64,000 bases of DNA. It comes from Macrosoma leucophasiata (lineage: Eukaryota; Arthropoda; Insecta; Lepidoptera; Hedylidae). This document shows, piece by piece, positions 63,765-64,000 of this stretch. The first letter of the stretch is position 1, and each line of letters starts with the position of its first letter. Both the position numbers and the translations under genes were made by a program. Below the pieces are notes generated by a model. The model ran no database searches, was not told the origin of the DNA, and saw only the letters and a program-made list of their open reading frames with translations. The stretch lies in NCBI GenBank assembly GCA_036365455.1, contig JAWQUS010000017.1, positions 2,170,001-2,234,000 of the forward strand. The letters are read 5' to 3'.

Positions 63765-64000
63765 ACGAGTCTCGCCGCTTCTTGGGAGGAGGCCTGGAGC
63801 TTAGTCCACCACGCTGCTCCAATGCGGGTTGGTCGAGATAAGGGTTAGTGGCCAACCCGTTGTCGGATGTTTTCAAACCGGCCTCCGACAAGGTTCAACG
63901 ACAGCTATCTATCTATAGCAATCGGGACCGACGGATTAACGTGCCCTCCGAAGCACGGAAACGCGCATTTTAATTTGCATCTAGCGGTCATCTATCACAC
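63765..64000 (-). repeat. 5S-headed SINE, cut by the window end
   Basis: Reverse complement of the body; the last bases (CTAGCGGTCATCTATCACAC) enter the 5S-like head, which continues beyond 64000. It lies in the intron upstream of the putative terminal exon. Confidence 0.85.

Overview
The window is animal nuclear DNA and almost certainly lepidopteran (moth or butterfly). It carries spliced insect odorant receptor (OR) genes with GT-AG introns. The rest is dense in transposable elements, several of a kind familiar from Lepidoptera: tRNA-derived SINEs, RTE-, Jockey- and CR1-like LINEs, mariners, Helitron-like elements ending in CTAGT, and many MITEs. There is no operon structure, CRISPR array or prokaryotic signal.

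The core is a cluster of three paralogous OR genes. OR-A (+, 21967-38743, 8 exons, 391 codons) and OR-B (-, 40326-45929, 8 exons, 393 codons) are convergent and look intact. OR-C (-, 48146-57173, 9 exons, 390 codons) has the same architecture but one in-frame TGA at 52548-52550 and one extra intron inside the equivalent of exon 4. Exons 1, 2 and 3 are exactly 151, 217 and 111 nt in all three, with identical phases, so the set arose by tandem duplication and inversion. Products of this family are seven-transmembrane ligand-gated cation channel subunits that act with Orco in olfactory neuron dendrites. At 63466-63619 (-) lies what looks like the last exon of an unrelated gene, possibly a histidine acid phosphatase.

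Layout: 1-21.9 kb is gene-poor and repeat-rich (RTE LINE 3' part, MITEs, a 5 x 124-bp tandem array, a nested mariner pair and a nearly intact mariner). OR-A fills 21.9-38.7 kb; its introns hold an apparently intact CR1-like LINE with both ORFs, other LINE pieces, a fold-back element, a duplicated tRNA-like SINE and one of two copies of a repeat that includes a THAP zinc-finger first exon. OR-B and OR-C fill 40.3-57.2 kb with MITEs, Helitron-like copies, tRNA-derived SINEs and a SINE with a 5S rRNA-like head. From 57.2 to 64 kb there are mariner, RTE and Jockey fragments, the second THAP-exon repeat, the terminal exon and a 5S-headed SINE cut by the window edge.

The commonest repeat ('repeat A', more than 20 pieces of up to about 290 bp) occurs in both orientations throughout. 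I could not run alignments or searches. Exon boundaries were read by eye from splice signals and cross-checked by exon length and phase among the three paralogues. TE clade names are family-level judgements, and repeat boundaries are approximate unless a duplication or terminal repeat is cited.
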